Shown here: positions 1 to 10,964 of the stretch, in pieces | Layout of the letters: each line of letters begins with the position of its first letter | Numbering within the stretch: position 1 is the first letter of the stretch | Origin: Nothopassalora personata | Lineage: Eukaryota > Ascomycota > Dothideomycetes > Mycosphaerellales > Mycosphaerellaceae | NCBI GenBank assembly: GCA_033816765.1 | Contig: CM066287.1 | Location: 2,914,001-2,978,000 of the forward strand | DNA: 64,000 nt | Direction: 5' to 3' | Notes under the pieces: generated by a model | The model's database searches: none | Told to the model about the DNA's origin: nothing | What the model saw: the letters and a program-made list of their open reading frames with translations, nothing else | Translations under genes and position numbers: made by a program

Positions 1-1031
1 GCGTGAGATACAACTCTTTTTCAACATCACCTCGTCGAGACCAGTGCGCGAGCACGTGACTATGCTTGTCTCCAGGCCCGTGTTCTCCCTGCTTGCTATG
101 GCGTCACATCGGGCTTTGCACTCTTCCTGTGAAACTTCGAATCATGTTGTAGCATGAAGTCATTCAAGTCTGGTTTACTGCACTGCTCGCTGGGCTGCAC
201 ATAATGACCTCGATCTTCGAGGCTCCAATCCCTGGTTCGCATCGAACTAGCCCCGCCATAGACTCAATCGAAGTCAGTCAGGTGCGATCGGAATGTCTGT
301 ACGTACTGTACTCTCGCGTCCAGCCTGGTGTCTTCTATGTAGGAGAAACGGGTAGACGTCGTGTCCAAGGAAGAGGCTCAAGTGAAGCCGATGCGCGGCG
401 CTTTTGTGCAAGGCGCAAGCGGCTGCTTGCATGTGGACGGCAGCCTCTGCCTCTGCGGAGAGTAACTCTGCACTTGGCCGTATGCCTACAGCCAGGCATT
501 ATTCACGGCAATACATAGACTCCTCAAGCACATGTACAGTTAGTACTTCGAAGTCGGCGATAAGTTCCCGTAGCAAACGTCGTTGTCGGTGACGCGTTAC
601 GGTTCTGCGGCCGATGGCGGCCGATGTCAAGGGGCTTCCAAAAATTGTTCAAAGAAGAAGCTCGGCGGAAGAAGCACGCGCATCGACCTCACCCACTCGC
701 TTTCGACTTCCAATATTGGGAGTCTTCTTCACTTCGTTACTACAGCAAAGATACAGTCAGTATCCGCTGCCGCATTTCGGCGGAGGAGTTCCTCCTCAAG
801 AACACCCGTCACCGCCGCCGCTGATCGCGCTAGCAAGCCATTACGGGCGCGGAAGGGAACTTGTTGTCTGGAGACGCATTATCGCGCTATACCACCACAC
901 TCCATCTATCTGTCCAGTCACTTCCATCGCGCCGCCATTCCTTCCGTCCGATCGGAACCACACACCACCGCGTCCCTCCCTCCCGAAAACACACCACCGC
1001 AGCAGGCACGCAGTGTCACCGGCTCGCTATC
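1..1031. other. Upstream region, no gene recognised
   Basis: Several open frames cross this stretch on the + strand, but they overlap each other, lack recognisable domains and are rich in Arg/Ser in the way random GC-rich frames are. The last few hundred bases are C- and CA-rich and probably hold the promoter and 5' leader of the carrier gene that starts at 1032. No RNA gene or repeat is seen. Confidence 0.5.
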
Positions 1032-3302
1032 ATGGCGGACCTCAAGGAGAAGGTGGTCGAAAAGCTGGAGGTCGCTAAAGAGGCCACCAAGGAAAGCCTC
1101 ATTGGTGTTGACCTTGAAAATCAGTCTTCGGAGCAGTCACGCGCCGAGTTCATGCAATACGCGAAGAAGGATGAGGAGACAGGAGAATTCTACATGGACG
1201 AGAGGGCATTCGTGGATGCTGTTGCGCCTGAGGGTGAGGATTACGTGAGTGTCACCCAAAACACCTCAACACCTCAATGGCTGGCGCGGCGCCCAATTCC
1301 TCGGACACATTGAAATGCACTCGAGCTGACAGAAACACAGCACAAAATCAAGCGCGAGCAGTACGCCGTGCTCTTCCAAGTCGCCGACCGCTCCCAGAAG
1401 AACCGCGTCTCGCTCGCAGACTGGTCCGTCTTCAACAACCTGCTCGCAAAGCCTGACGCAGAGTACGAGCTCGCCTTCCGCCTCTTCGCCGACCCGAGCT
1501 CTGGCCTCGTAGACTTCAACACGTTCAAGGATGTCTACGCGCGCAACAAGACATCTGACACGGTGCCCTTCAACTGGGACAGCGATTGGGCTAAGCTGTA
1601 CCTTGGCGGAAAGAGACACCGGCACAGCATGACCTATCCACAATTCGCACAGATGCTCCGCGGTCTGCAGGGAGAGCGTGTTCGTCAGGCATTCCTGCAC
1701 TTTGACCGCAACGGCGATGGCTACATCGAGCCCGAGGATTTCCAGCGCATCATTGTGGAGACGGCCGCGCATAAGCTGTCCGACCATCTCCTCAGCAACC
1801 TCCCGACTCTCTGCAACATCTCTCCAGGCTCGCGCATATCATACGCGAACGTGAGGGCGTTTCAGAATGTCATTCGCGAGATGGACTTGGTCGAACTGCT
1901 CATCCGTAGGGCGATCGACCGCAGCAGTGATGGCAAGATCACGCGTGTGGACTTTCTGGAGGAGGCATCACGCAGCACCCGCTTCTCGCAGATTACACCC
2001 ATGGAGGCCGACATCCTCTTCCATTTCGCTTCCCTCGACCAGCCATCGGGTCGCCTCGGCATTCAAGACTTCGCCCGCGTCCTCGACGCCAGCTGGCACG
2101 CTGGTCCTGACGGTCGCGACGTTCCACTCGGCAGCATAGCTGAGGTTGGTGTCAAGGAACACACGCGATCTGGCAGCGTCCTCCACGACGTCCTCGTCTC
2201 TGTTCACCATTTCGCCTTGGGCTCGTTAGCGGGTGCCTTTGGTGCATTCATGGTGTACCCCATCGACCTGGTCAAGACACGCATGCAGAACCAACGCAAG
2301 GCTGGTGCTGGCAACGTGCTATACAAGAACAGCATTGACTGCTTTCAGAAGATCATCAGGAATGAGGGCTTTCGTGGTCTATACGCTGGTGTCTTGCCAC
2401 AGCTTGTAGGCGTCGCACCCGAGAAGGCCATCAAGCTCACGGTGAACGACCTGGTACGTGGCAAGCTGATCGACTCCCAGACTGGCCAAATTCCATTCTG
2501 GGCCGAGATGTTGGCAGGTGGCTCTGCAGGTGGCTGCCAAGTCATCTTCACCAATCCGCTGGAGATTGTCAAGATCCGTCTACAGGTGCAGGGAGAGGCC
2601 ATGCGCGCCGCCGCTCAGGAGGGTGAAGTGATTAAGAAGCGCTCCGCCCTTTGGATCGTGCGCCATCTGGGTCTCGTCGGTCTCTACAAGGGAGCGTCCG
2701 CATGTCTGCTCCGTGACATCCCCTTCTCAGCAATCTACTTCCCGACGTACGCCCATCTCAAGAAGGACATGTTCGGCGAGTCCCCCACCAAGAAGCTTGG
2801 AGTGATTCAGCTCCTGACCGCAGGTGCCATCGCCGGTATGCCAGCGGCCTACTTTACCACGCCAGCCGATGTCATCAAGACACGTCTGCAAGTCGAAGCT
2901 CGTAAGGGCGATACCACCTACAACGGCCTCGGCGATTGTGCGCGTAAGATTTTCAGGGAGGAAGGTTTCAAGGCGTTCTTCAAGGGTGGGCCGGCACGTA
3001 TTATGCGATCATCGCCCCAATTCGGCTTCACGCTCGCAGCATACGAAGTCCTCCAGGGTCTCCTGCCATTCCCAGGTGGCGAGCATGATCAGGAAGTTCG
3101 TGGCGAGAAGCTCGAGCCTGCTGGTGGACTCGGCTCAGCTCAAGCATCGCTCCCACACTTGCGTTGCCGCAACGCTCTTAAGATCATCAACGACCTCGAT
3201 CTCGGTTTCGGCAAGATGAAGGCACCTCACCCGGAGGGTGGCGTGACTTCGTGGATCGGCGGACGCGCTCGTGAGGCGTATTCGTCACCGGCGGAGAAGT
3301 GA
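1032..3302 (+). CDS. AGC1: Mitochondrial aspartate/glutamate carrier (EF-hand plus SLC25 carrier)
   Basis: Inner-membrane carrier exchanging aspartate for glutamate, part of the malate-aspartate shuttle. Two exons, 1032-1244 and 1341-3302, are separated by a 96-nt GTGAGT..CAG intron, giving about 724 residues. The N-terminal half is the regulatory region, with a canonical EF-hand loop (DRNGDGYIEPEDF, about residue 192) and degenerate EF-hands around it. The C-terminal half has three carrier repeats with signatures PIDLVK (about 378), PLEIVK (about 477) and PADVIK (about 579). Length and order fit the aralar/Agc1 family, not the shorter carriers lacking EF-hands. The ATG at 1032 is preceded by CATC and followed by GCG, a good fungal context, and the next exon continues in frame. 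The C-terminal tail after the third repeat is Gly-rich. Assignment is secure; the symbol is by homology to the yeast gene. Confidence 0.93.
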
Positions 3303-3883
3303 AGACGACATCGTCAGGTAAGCCAACGTGAAATGTGTGTGACCCGTGACTTTCGTGATACTGTGACTCCGGCGGCGGCGGCGGTGGAGGAAGAGCATCA
3401 GAGCTAGAGCATGAGCATATATGGGAAACGGAGGCGAACTTGGTAGATGGATGCGATGCATGCGATAGAATGGGTGCGACGGCATTGTGCGATATGGATG
3501 GATTGCTTCAAGCATGGCGTTCTCGGCGAAACAGGCGTTGGGTTGCTGGACAGCGCAGCGTGGCAAATTGCCTATGGGAGCGCAAGCGATGCGCGCACTT
3601 TCTTCGAAGAGAGACATTCGGCTGCAGCGCTGCCGTTGCGAATAGATGGCATGGCATGGCTAGACTCACAGGAAGCGGGAGTGAGTGAGCATATGGTAAA
3701 CGGCATGGGCGACTAGAGGTATGGCCAACAGCCAACTGCGACGAAAGTGTACTAAGAGTGTACTCGTACTTATTCGAACAGAACTTTGATACTGCTACAT
3801 GGTTCCAGCGATGTATGTAATGCGTGCATGCATGCATGCATGCACTTGTCTTGTCGATAACCTTCCCCCAAGCGCATCTTCTC
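3303..3883. other. Intergenic, 3' flank of the carrier gene
   Basis: No supported gene. It contains a GGC-type trinucleotide run near 3372-3385 and an ATGC tetranucleotide microsatellite at about 3823-3844. Short frames on both strands have no recognisable features. Confidence 0.5.
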
Positions 3884-4207
3884 TCACTTGCAACTCCAAC
3901 CTTCCCTCCACCACTGCTTCGCCCTCTGATCTCCCACGCGAACCACCTCTGTATCCACATCCGCTTTATCCTCCTTCACCTTCTCCTTCTCCTTCTCACT
4001 CACACCCTTCCTCATCGCAGCTTCCTCCAACCCCGCCCGAATCGAATTCCTCGTCCTCTTCGCTTCCGCCACACGAGCACCTTTCACCCACTCGTCATCC
4101 ACCCTCGCAATCCTGGCAGAACTCATTCCTTCCCCGCTCACAATTTCCACACCATAGCCCTTGCCAGGCAGAGGATGTCGAAAGAGTGCAATGGTGAAGT
4201 AATTCAT
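3884..4207 (-). CDS. Small hypothetical protein
   Basis: An intact 107-codon frame on the minus strand starting with ATG. The protein has a plausible folded N-terminal part (MNYFTIALFRHPLPGKGYG) followed by a strongly charged stretch with an EKEKEKVKED run and a Trp pair near the end. Amino-acid composition looks like real protein, unlike the Ser/Pro-rich frames opposite it. I do not recognise the family. A GTGAGA sequence overlaps the stop codon, so the frame could instead continue through an intron into another exon. The run of CTT triplets on the + strand could also have produced the charged stretch by chance. Confidence 0.38.
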   Translation of the reverse strand: MNYFTIALFRHPLPGKGYGVEIVSGEGMSSARIARVDDEWVKGARVAEAKRTRNSIRAGLEEAAMRKGVSEKEKEKVKEDKADVDTEVVRVGDQRAKQWWREGWSCK

Positions 4208-4267
4208 TGTTGCGATGCTTTTACTATGATGGGGAAGGGTGTGTGTGACATGGTAGCGGCAGCAAAA

Positions 4268-5434
4268 TTATGTGCCGTGTATGTTTACGATTTCGGAGAA
4301 GGACGTGGAGGTGGAGGTGAGGTGAGTGCGGAGGGTTGTCGAGAGAAGTTCAGTAGGTGTGGCCTCGTCGATGCCACCAGGTCCATAGAATGTGCGATGA
4401 TGAATGTCCCCCACAAAGTCTGGTGATTCAGCATACGCGACTGGTGGTTGACTGACCGGAGCTGCCTTGCGCGGTAGTAGCGCGGAGGTTCCGTTGGGCG
4501 AAGGCGACGCCCTTCGATCCTTCTTGACAAGCTTACCGTCGGAGTGATCGTCAGGTAGCGCGACCTCAAGTATCCGTGAGCTGTAGCATCGAGTGCGTCC
4601 TCGGGCCACGGTGTAACAGGTTGATCCAGAGTGATGACCCGATCATGCTCAAGATGCATTGTGCGAGCCTTGTCAACACACTCATCGCAGTGGTCTCAGT
4701 CTGCACAATCAAGGCATTGGTGGCACTTGCCAATGATCTTCTGGTCGCAGACGTCACAGGTCGCATGGCAGTGCTCGTTACGACTGATGGGACACCTTGT
4801 CACGGTCGGCTGAAAGGTGACCGCAGGTGGTGCACTAGGGGTTGTCTTAGCAGCGCGGTATCTCGAGGCTCCCCGGGAGGACAGCCAGGCTTCTTTGTCG
4901 TCACGCGACGGAGCACTTGTCTGCTTGATGTTGGCGACACTGTTTGACTTCATCGTTGCTTCGCGCTTCTTGACCTGAACCATCCCTGGCGCATCGTCTT
5001 CGCGCTCGCCATGCGAGACTCGATTCGTTGCTGCAGCGACTCCCTCCGATACACTATCTGCGCTAGTCATGACGCTGTCAGAAGATTCAGTACTGGGCGG
5101 GTCCGGGGATTCGACTTCGGAATTGGTCTTCCTCAAGGTCAGCAAGTATATCAGAGCGCACTGCAAATGAAATTCCGGTCATCTTCTGGTAGGCTCCAAC
5201 GAGCTCTCGATTGACGACGTCGAGATCTATGATGAAGGATTTGATAGTGTTAGTGTTCACTTCACACTGGTTCGAGCACCGTGACAAGACGAGAGCCGCC
5301 TCGAGGTTCAGGAGGATGGCTTCGCATTTTGAGACACTGCACGGCAGGTTTGGATCTTCTTGCTGCCCTACATGGCCATCGAGCGCTTCGTCCACTTCTT
5401 CAAGGACATTCCGCAGTGTTCTAGTGCCATTCAT
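4268..5434 (-). pseudogene. ZZ-type zinc-finger protein gene, damaged
   Basis: Read on the minus strand, an N-terminal alpha-helical segment (5434 to about 5170) is followed in another frame by a Ser/Thr-rich linker and a ZZ zinc finger at about 4800-4640, with the Cys pairs CDVC, CHQC/CLDC and CDEC. ZZ fingers bind zinc and usually mediate protein or histone-tail contacts. The position that is an aromatic residue in the family's CxDCxDWD core is here a TGA stop (4696-4698), after which the frame continues with DHCDEC. A further frame change is needed to reach the plausible C-terminal part (ending about 4268). A 3' splice-like TTTGCAG at about 5165 could explain the first frame change, but no intron can remove the stop without also removing finger residues. 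I read it as a pseudogene or an allele with a nonsense mutation; a sequencing error is possible. Confidence 0.5.
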
Positions 5435-5705
5435 TGCTGCGGTGCCCGGTTTGATTGGAGTCCATGTGAACGGACGCTAGTGGAAGTGCAGATTTTCGTT
5501 TCGATCGAGCGGCAGGGACACTTCCTTCTTTCCTCTCCCACCTCGAGAGCTCCTCACGGCAACACGGATGAGCCATCGTAGAGCTGTAGCAACTGACGTC
5601 AAAGGTCGACAAAGGCAGGCTTGACAAATATACCATGTGTGATCTCTCCCACCGCATTTCCTGCCCGCACGCTCCAAGAAGGTCAGAACGACTACGTCTA
5701 CAACC

Positions 5706-6347
5706 ATGTACACTCTCATCTCAGCGACACCCTCACCCTACGCACGGAAGGTGCGCATAGCCCTCGCGGAGAAAGGCGTTCCCTTCGTCCTCCAGACAGA
5801 AGTGCCCTGGGACAGCACCACCAAGACGCCCGAGTACAATCCACTGGAAAAGCTCCCTGTCTTGATTCCCGACAATGGCGCCAAACCCGTGTACGAGTCT
5901 CACCTTATCCTCGAGTGGATAGAGGCCAAGCACCCCACTCCTCCCATGCTTCCAGCCGACATCGACGACCGACTCTTCGCGAAACAGGTCGAAGTCGTAG
6001 CAGACGGTATCTGCGACGCCCTCGTCCTGTGCTTCTTCGAGAAGCAGCGCGAGCACCAAAGCGAACCGTGGACGGCGAGGCAGATGCGAAAGGTAGAGGG
6101 AGGACTGCAAGCTCTTGCTACGTGGGTGGATCAGAGTCAAGACGGCAAGTTCATCATCGGCAATCAGCTGACGCTGGCGGATGTGGCTGCCGGGAGTGTG
6201 TTGGGGTATATGGCTGTGCGGTGGCCAGATCATCCCTGGAGAACGCAGTACCCCGGTTTGAAGAAGTACTGGGAGGGTCTTGACGCGAGGGAGAGCTTTG
6301 CGACGACGAGGCCGAGCCCACAGAAGATCTCTGATCTAATTGTATAG
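5706..6347 (+). CDS. Glutathione S-transferase
   Basis: Cytosolic enzyme conjugating glutathione to electrophiles, or a related thiol transferase. A single exon of 213 residues, the usual length. The N-terminal thioredoxin-like half (about 1-80) shows SPYARKVR, where the Ser lies in the active-site turn, a cis-Pro in EKLPVLIP, and the glutathione-contacting Glu-Ser pair in YESHLILEWIE. The helical C-terminal half follows with a typical LTLADVAAGSVLGYM helix holding the conserved N-capping Asp. It ends 70 bases before the stop codon of the convergent permease gene. The family is certain; the class is uncertain but resembles bacterial and fungal YfcG/YibF-like forms with Ser at the active site. 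Confidence 0.92.
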   Translation: MYTLISATPSPYARKVRIALAEKGVPFVLQTEVPWDSTTKTPEYNPLEKLPVLIPDNGAKPVYESHLILEWIEAKHPTPPMLPADIDDRLFAKQVEVVADGICDALVLCFFEKQREHQSEPWTARQMRKVEGGLQALATWVDQSQDGKFIIGNQLTLADVAAGSVLGYMAVRWPDHPWRTQYPGLKKYWEGLDARESFATTRPSPQKISDLIV

Positions 6348-6417
6348 AGATCGGAGGCAAGTTGAGACGACTGGCTGGAGGATGTGGGAGCAGCTTCGGG
6401 TTCAGTACGCACTCCAT

Positions 6418-8343
6418 CTACAACACATCTTTGCGAACATACTCCACAGGCCCATCGTACTCGTGCTAGGATCATGTCAGCATTGGTTTCCTGTTGCATA
6501 TGGTACATAGTACTCACCCTCCCATGTACAATGTAGTATCCAAACGCAAACAGCACAACCACACCATAAACCAAACAAGCCCAGTTCATACCCGCCGGGT
6601 TTGGGCTGGGAGCCCCAGGGAAGAACAAGAACACATATGCGATAATCAAAAATCCAATCGCAATAATGTTCGCGACCCATCCAAACTTGCCCAAGCTGAA
6701 CTTGCTCGCGGGGAATGGCTCGCCTCTTATCCTCTTCGCCAGGACCGTGCTGATGACTGTCAAGTAGGAGGTGAAAAGTCCTGTGGCGGACACGGACAGG
6801 ATGATATTGAACGCGGTGGTGGACCCGATGACGATCAATGCCATGCAGCAGGTGAAGGCCAGCGTGACATAGACGGAATTGGCGGGCACGCCGCTGTCAG
6901 GGCGGACTTTCGAGAGGAAGCTGTGGAACGGGAGGCCTTTGTCGCGGGCGAAGGCAAAGACTTGGCGGGAGGACGTCGTTACCTGGTTGACGGCGCAGAA
7001 GAAGTACTATTCACTGTTAGTAGAGATCCAACAATATACATCGGTTTCTGTTACCATGCAAATCATGACCAGGGTGAGGACGATTGCAGCAGCTTTAGAG
7101 CCTGTAATGGCGTAGAGCACAGCGACCCAGGGTTGGCCAGTGGCGGATTCCAGGGCAGCAGGGAGGTCTCCGAGGTTGAACATGAAGGTGACCATCATTG
7201 TGAAGCCGGTGATATAGTTGATGATTGCAGCGGAGAACATGGCTCGTGGCAAGACGTAGCTTGCATCCTTTAGCTCTTCAGCCAAATGCACTGCAGAGTC
7301 TGCGCCCAGGTATGTCGTTGTTGGTCCGACCATACCAATGAGAGTGGCAAGGCCCAAACTGCCCCAGCCATTGCAGTCTTCGAATTGCGTGAAGGTCGGT
7401 CCTGCTGCTGCTCGAGGGCCCATGACCCAGAAGATTACGATAAAGGCAAAGAAGCCAAAGACGTGGAGGACGATGGCTAGACCTTCCAATACAGGCAGCT
7501 TGCCGATGAGAAATGTGTTGAAGGAAATCGCTGTGGTCACGAAGGCCATGGTCATGAATGCGGCGTGCCCTGCTAGCACACATTAGTTTCGAGCCACGTC
7601 AGTATTTATATGTACACTATACTTGCAGCCCTGGATGACATAGCTGGAGTCGCAGATGGAGATCAAGGCCAGCACCTGCCCAGACCCAATGTATGCGACA
7701 GTAGGCATAGCTGTCTGCCAGCCCAGCGCGCAAAGCCATCCAACGGCGTATGACAGAGGCTTTTGCAGATGACGCGGCGCGAACTCGGACACCCACTGTG
7801 ATGCTGTCAATATGTGAAGTTTTCCAAAAAGTTTGATGGCAAGACTGACATGGTACTGTCCTCCAGAAGTCGGTGCCATTGAGGCAAGTTCGGCCATCGA
7901 GCACATCACGAAGAACATTCCACAGCAGACCACGAATGTGAGCCATATGGCGCCGGCTGTTCCTCCGTTCGACAGCGAGAATACGCTCGTGGTGAGGGTG
8001 AATTCCCAGGTGAGGCCTAGCACTACGACAAATCCAACGATGGAGAAGAATCGAAACCGACGCTGTCTTGAAGTTAGCCATCGTGAATGCATCCAGCTAG
8101 CTTCGTATCGGCATACTTTCAGTTCTTGCTTCTTGCCCAGTCTTCGCATGTCCCGCTGGTCTATTCGAAGCTGTCAATCTCGCATCGTTCGTAGCTACTG
8201 TCGAGGTGCTGCTAACCATAGGCTGGATCATAGTTCCTTCCTGGCATCTGCTGCACATCGCTATCATGATCCGGGTCGAGACCTCGCTGGTCGACCACAT
8301 GGTGTTTGTTGTAGTATTCATTCATCTGCAAGGCACCCGACAT
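6418..8343 (-). CDS. Amino-acid/GABA/choline-type permease (APC superfamily)
   Basis: Twelve-helix plasma-membrane transporter of the fungal GABA/choline permease group, importing an amino acid, GABA or choline by cation symport. Seven exons read on the minus strand: 8343-8217, 8160-8117, 8062-7850, 7795-7618, 7572-7055, 7006-6518 and 6465-6418, giving about 538 residues. Introns are 45-56 nt with GT..AG ends, and CTAAC/CTGAC branch sites are visible in most. Signatures are the N-terminal LGKKQELKRRF, then SMAPTSGGQYHWVSEFAP, AEELKDASYVLPRAM, and SSRQVFAFARDKGLPF. The C-terminal HEYDGPVEYVRK is typical of the group. The junction near 7573-7617 is uncertain: relatives have about ten more residues there, and I used a GTGTAC donor to hold frame. 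Substrate cannot be told from sequence. Confidence 0.85.
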
Positions 8344-9516
8344 CGTTGCTCGTCCAAGCCTCTATGAGCAGAAAAAGACGGATCGGTACGCTGCCAAACA
8401 CAAGAGCTGACAAGACGTCGGCCCAAGGAGTGGTATGAACAAGGGACTGTTCGATGTCAACGGAACGACCCAGGGAGGACCGTGGACAAACGTGACGATC
8501 CCTCGTGCCTGATTATCCCCCTGCCAGAAAGGTGCACGATCGTCGAGAACGACATGTTAAGAGTTTCTTCGAAGAGCACGATGCGTTGCAGCTCCATCTC
8601 CATTGGCGTCCAAACTGCGGCGCAGGTGGAAGATGCATTTGGTCCGCATGAGCTCTGCCGCTACCTAAACTCACGGCGCGCCGCGAAGCGTCTTGCGCCC
8701 TCGGCGTCGAAGAAACCGGAGAACTGTAATTGGATTCCGGAGGGTTCTGGTCACTGGCGTCCTTTTTGGGAGGTGAAGAGAAGAGCACGATCCAGTGGTA
8801 CACCATCGCTCCCGAGGATATGTCGCCTATTGAGCTCGGTGAAAGTACTCGGCCTGAAGACATCAAGAAGAGCAATTCTTCTTCCAAGGAGATTGACACA
8901 TACTGTTTCGCATATTTCTGGTCCGTCTCCACTCGCATTGCAATCTATCACATGAACTCATCATCAGCATCACCGACAGTCACTCTGGACGTCTCTGGCG
9001 TATCACACGTCGGCATGATGGCGCCTTCGATGCGAATACATAGAACATTTGAGACTGGAAGGACGATCTTGCTCCCTGGTGGGCTGCGCCAAGACCGCGA
9101 ACCCTGTCAAAGCTCGGCATCAACTTACCTCATTGGACGACTCAACGCCTAGTTCCGAGATCCGGCCTTCGTTTCCTCGGCCAAGGCAGATGACAGCTCT
9201 GCGCTGTGCCCTGACCAAGACGCTGACATCTGTCTTAGAGATGATGGAACGGTTCGTGGGACAAAGTCTATTTTCACAGCACCAGAGACGTGGGGATGGC
9301 GAATTCGCATTTCTTTCGGAACCTCGCAGACATGATCCTGGAGGTGCATAGCCTCCTGCATCTTGCGCCATGTAATCTGCTCGAAGGCAGGTACAGCTTT
9401 CTTTTCCCGTGCTCCTCGCCATCCCGGGATCATATCCTTAAGTGCCGACTTCCATCTTCTCCGCCCAATTCTTCAGACTCCATGTCAGAAGCGCACGGGC
9501 CAAGCATAGGGCCAAG
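8344..9516. other. Interval with coding-like fragments, no gene assigned
   Basis: On the minus strand a frame from 9422 to about 9124 ends at a GTAAGT donor-like site. If resumed after a TTGACAG, it runs stop-free to a TGA near 8950 (IVLPVSNVLCIRIEGAIM). The implied intron would be only 25 nt, which is too short for a fungus. Another minus frame covers 8938-8513. I recognise no domain in any of these. They may be a decayed gene or chance frames. The divergent Pth11-like gene starts at 9517, so part of this is its promoter. Confidence 0.3.
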
Positions 9517-10926
9517 ATGGAGAGCGACCTCACTGGCCATGGGTTCGGGACAGCAACAGATGGCGACCATCGACCTTGGCTGTGGGTATGCAGCTTTCTG
9601 TCGCTGTTGTACAGCCTGCTTTGTCTCGGGGCGAGGTTTATCGGCAAGTGGGATCTGCTGTGGTGGGACGACTTGATACTCAGCATTGGCTATGTCTTCG
9701 CCGTGGTGCATTGGGGATTCTTGTTCAGTGCACTAAGGAGCGGACTGGCGGTCACGGCGTTGGCGTTGACAGCTGATCAGACTGCACATGCCTCTGAGGT
9801 AAGCATACCATTCACTCTCAGAATGCAAGATCCTGGTCATCCGAACAATGGCCGTGCTTTAGGCCTGCGCCCGTAGGCTTTGGCTGATATGATCACAGCT
9901 CTACTTCGCGGCGAGGATACCGCTGTTCCTGGCCCTTTGCCTGTCGAAACTCTCCATTCTCACGTTTACGCGTCGTATCTTCGCCGGTGACATGTACAGG
10001 TATGTAGTGCGGGCGAATCAGAACGATGATTTGTGCTCATGAGTCGCCAGGGAGAAAATCCTTTTTGGCGTCGCCTACGCACTAGCTGCGATGTATGGCT
10101 TGCTTGCCATTCTACTCAGCTCAGCAGGTTGCAGACCCGGACAGGCTCTTGTCGCAAGTGTAGATGCTGTGTGCGGCTCAAATGTAGGTCTCCCAGCGCC
10201 GCACGTGGCTGAGAGCGGTGCTGACCCAGACCTCTAGACATCACGATGGGCAGTCCTCACAGCTTTTGATGGCTTGACCGAACTCAACATCCTCGCGATG
10301 CCTATCTGGTTCATCAGCAAGAATGACCTCAAGGCATCGAAGAAACGCATGGTTATCTTTGTCTACGCCTTACGCCTACTCGTCATCGCGGTGTCTGTCG
10401 CCACGACCACAACCTACTTCAAGTTCCTGAACAATGGCAACGACAACATCGACATAGCACCAGTGGTGGCATGGGAAGAAGTGCTGTTAGCATTCTCCCT
10501 TATCTCGGCATCCTTCCCGTGCCTGCGATCCTTCCTCTGGGCCTTCATGTCGCGAGGACTCATGACGATGTATGGCAACACAATCGCCGAATCCTCCATC
10601 AACAACTCGCGGAGCGCTAGCGCACAGCTTCGGTCTTTCAACGCTAACAAATCCAACATCTCACACACTGGCTCGGATGCTGGTGAGTCGGGGTTTCGAT
10701 TACGGCCTGAGCCAGTGCAATACCAGTAAGTCCGATCCACCCTGTGTCTGTTCCGACTCCCACTAACACATCTCACAGAGTCAACGTGACGGGCGAATCT
10801 CGCAATAAACCACAAATGAGCGGAATCGATACCAGAAGCCGTCGGTCCGAAAGCGATGGGAGCAATCAGATGGTGATACATCATCAGACTTCATATCGCG
10901 TGGAGAATGTCAGCGTCGTGCAATAA
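9517..10926 (+). CDS. Pth11-like integral membrane protein (fungal rhodopsin-type domain)
   Basis: Seven-helix plasma-membrane protein of the Pth11-like/fungal rhodopsin-domain group, some of whose members act as surface or nutrient sensors. Five exons: 9517-9798, 9899-9999, 10051-10183, 10238-10725 and 10779-10926 (383 residues), all with GT..AG introns of 51-100 nt. Family marks are WDLLWWDDLILSIGY after helix 1, a LCLSKLSILTFTRRIF segment, WAVLTAFDGLTELNILAMP, and a basic loop before the last helices. The C-terminal 110 residues are Ser/Asn/Arg-rich and presumably cytoplasmic. The start at 9517 was preferred to the upstream ATG at 9484 because the preceding residues are basic and unlike the family; the choice is not certain. 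No CFEM domain is present. The ligand is unknown. Confidence 0.85.
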
Positions 10927-10964
10927 ATCTGTAGTGTAGCACGTATACACCATATCGAGATAAA

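Noticed and set aside
583..1248. Long overlapping + frames before the carrier start
   Set aside because: They are Arg/Ser-rich, mutually overlapping and without domains; the carrier frame from 1032 is clearly the coding one.
3823..3844. ATGC tandem as a regulatory palindrome
   Set aside because: It is a simple tetranucleotide microsatellite; there is no sign of function.
6494..7273. A 259-codon + strand frame
   Set aside because: It is the antisense of permease exons, which carry clear family motifs; the frame itself is low-complexity Gly/Asp/Glu.
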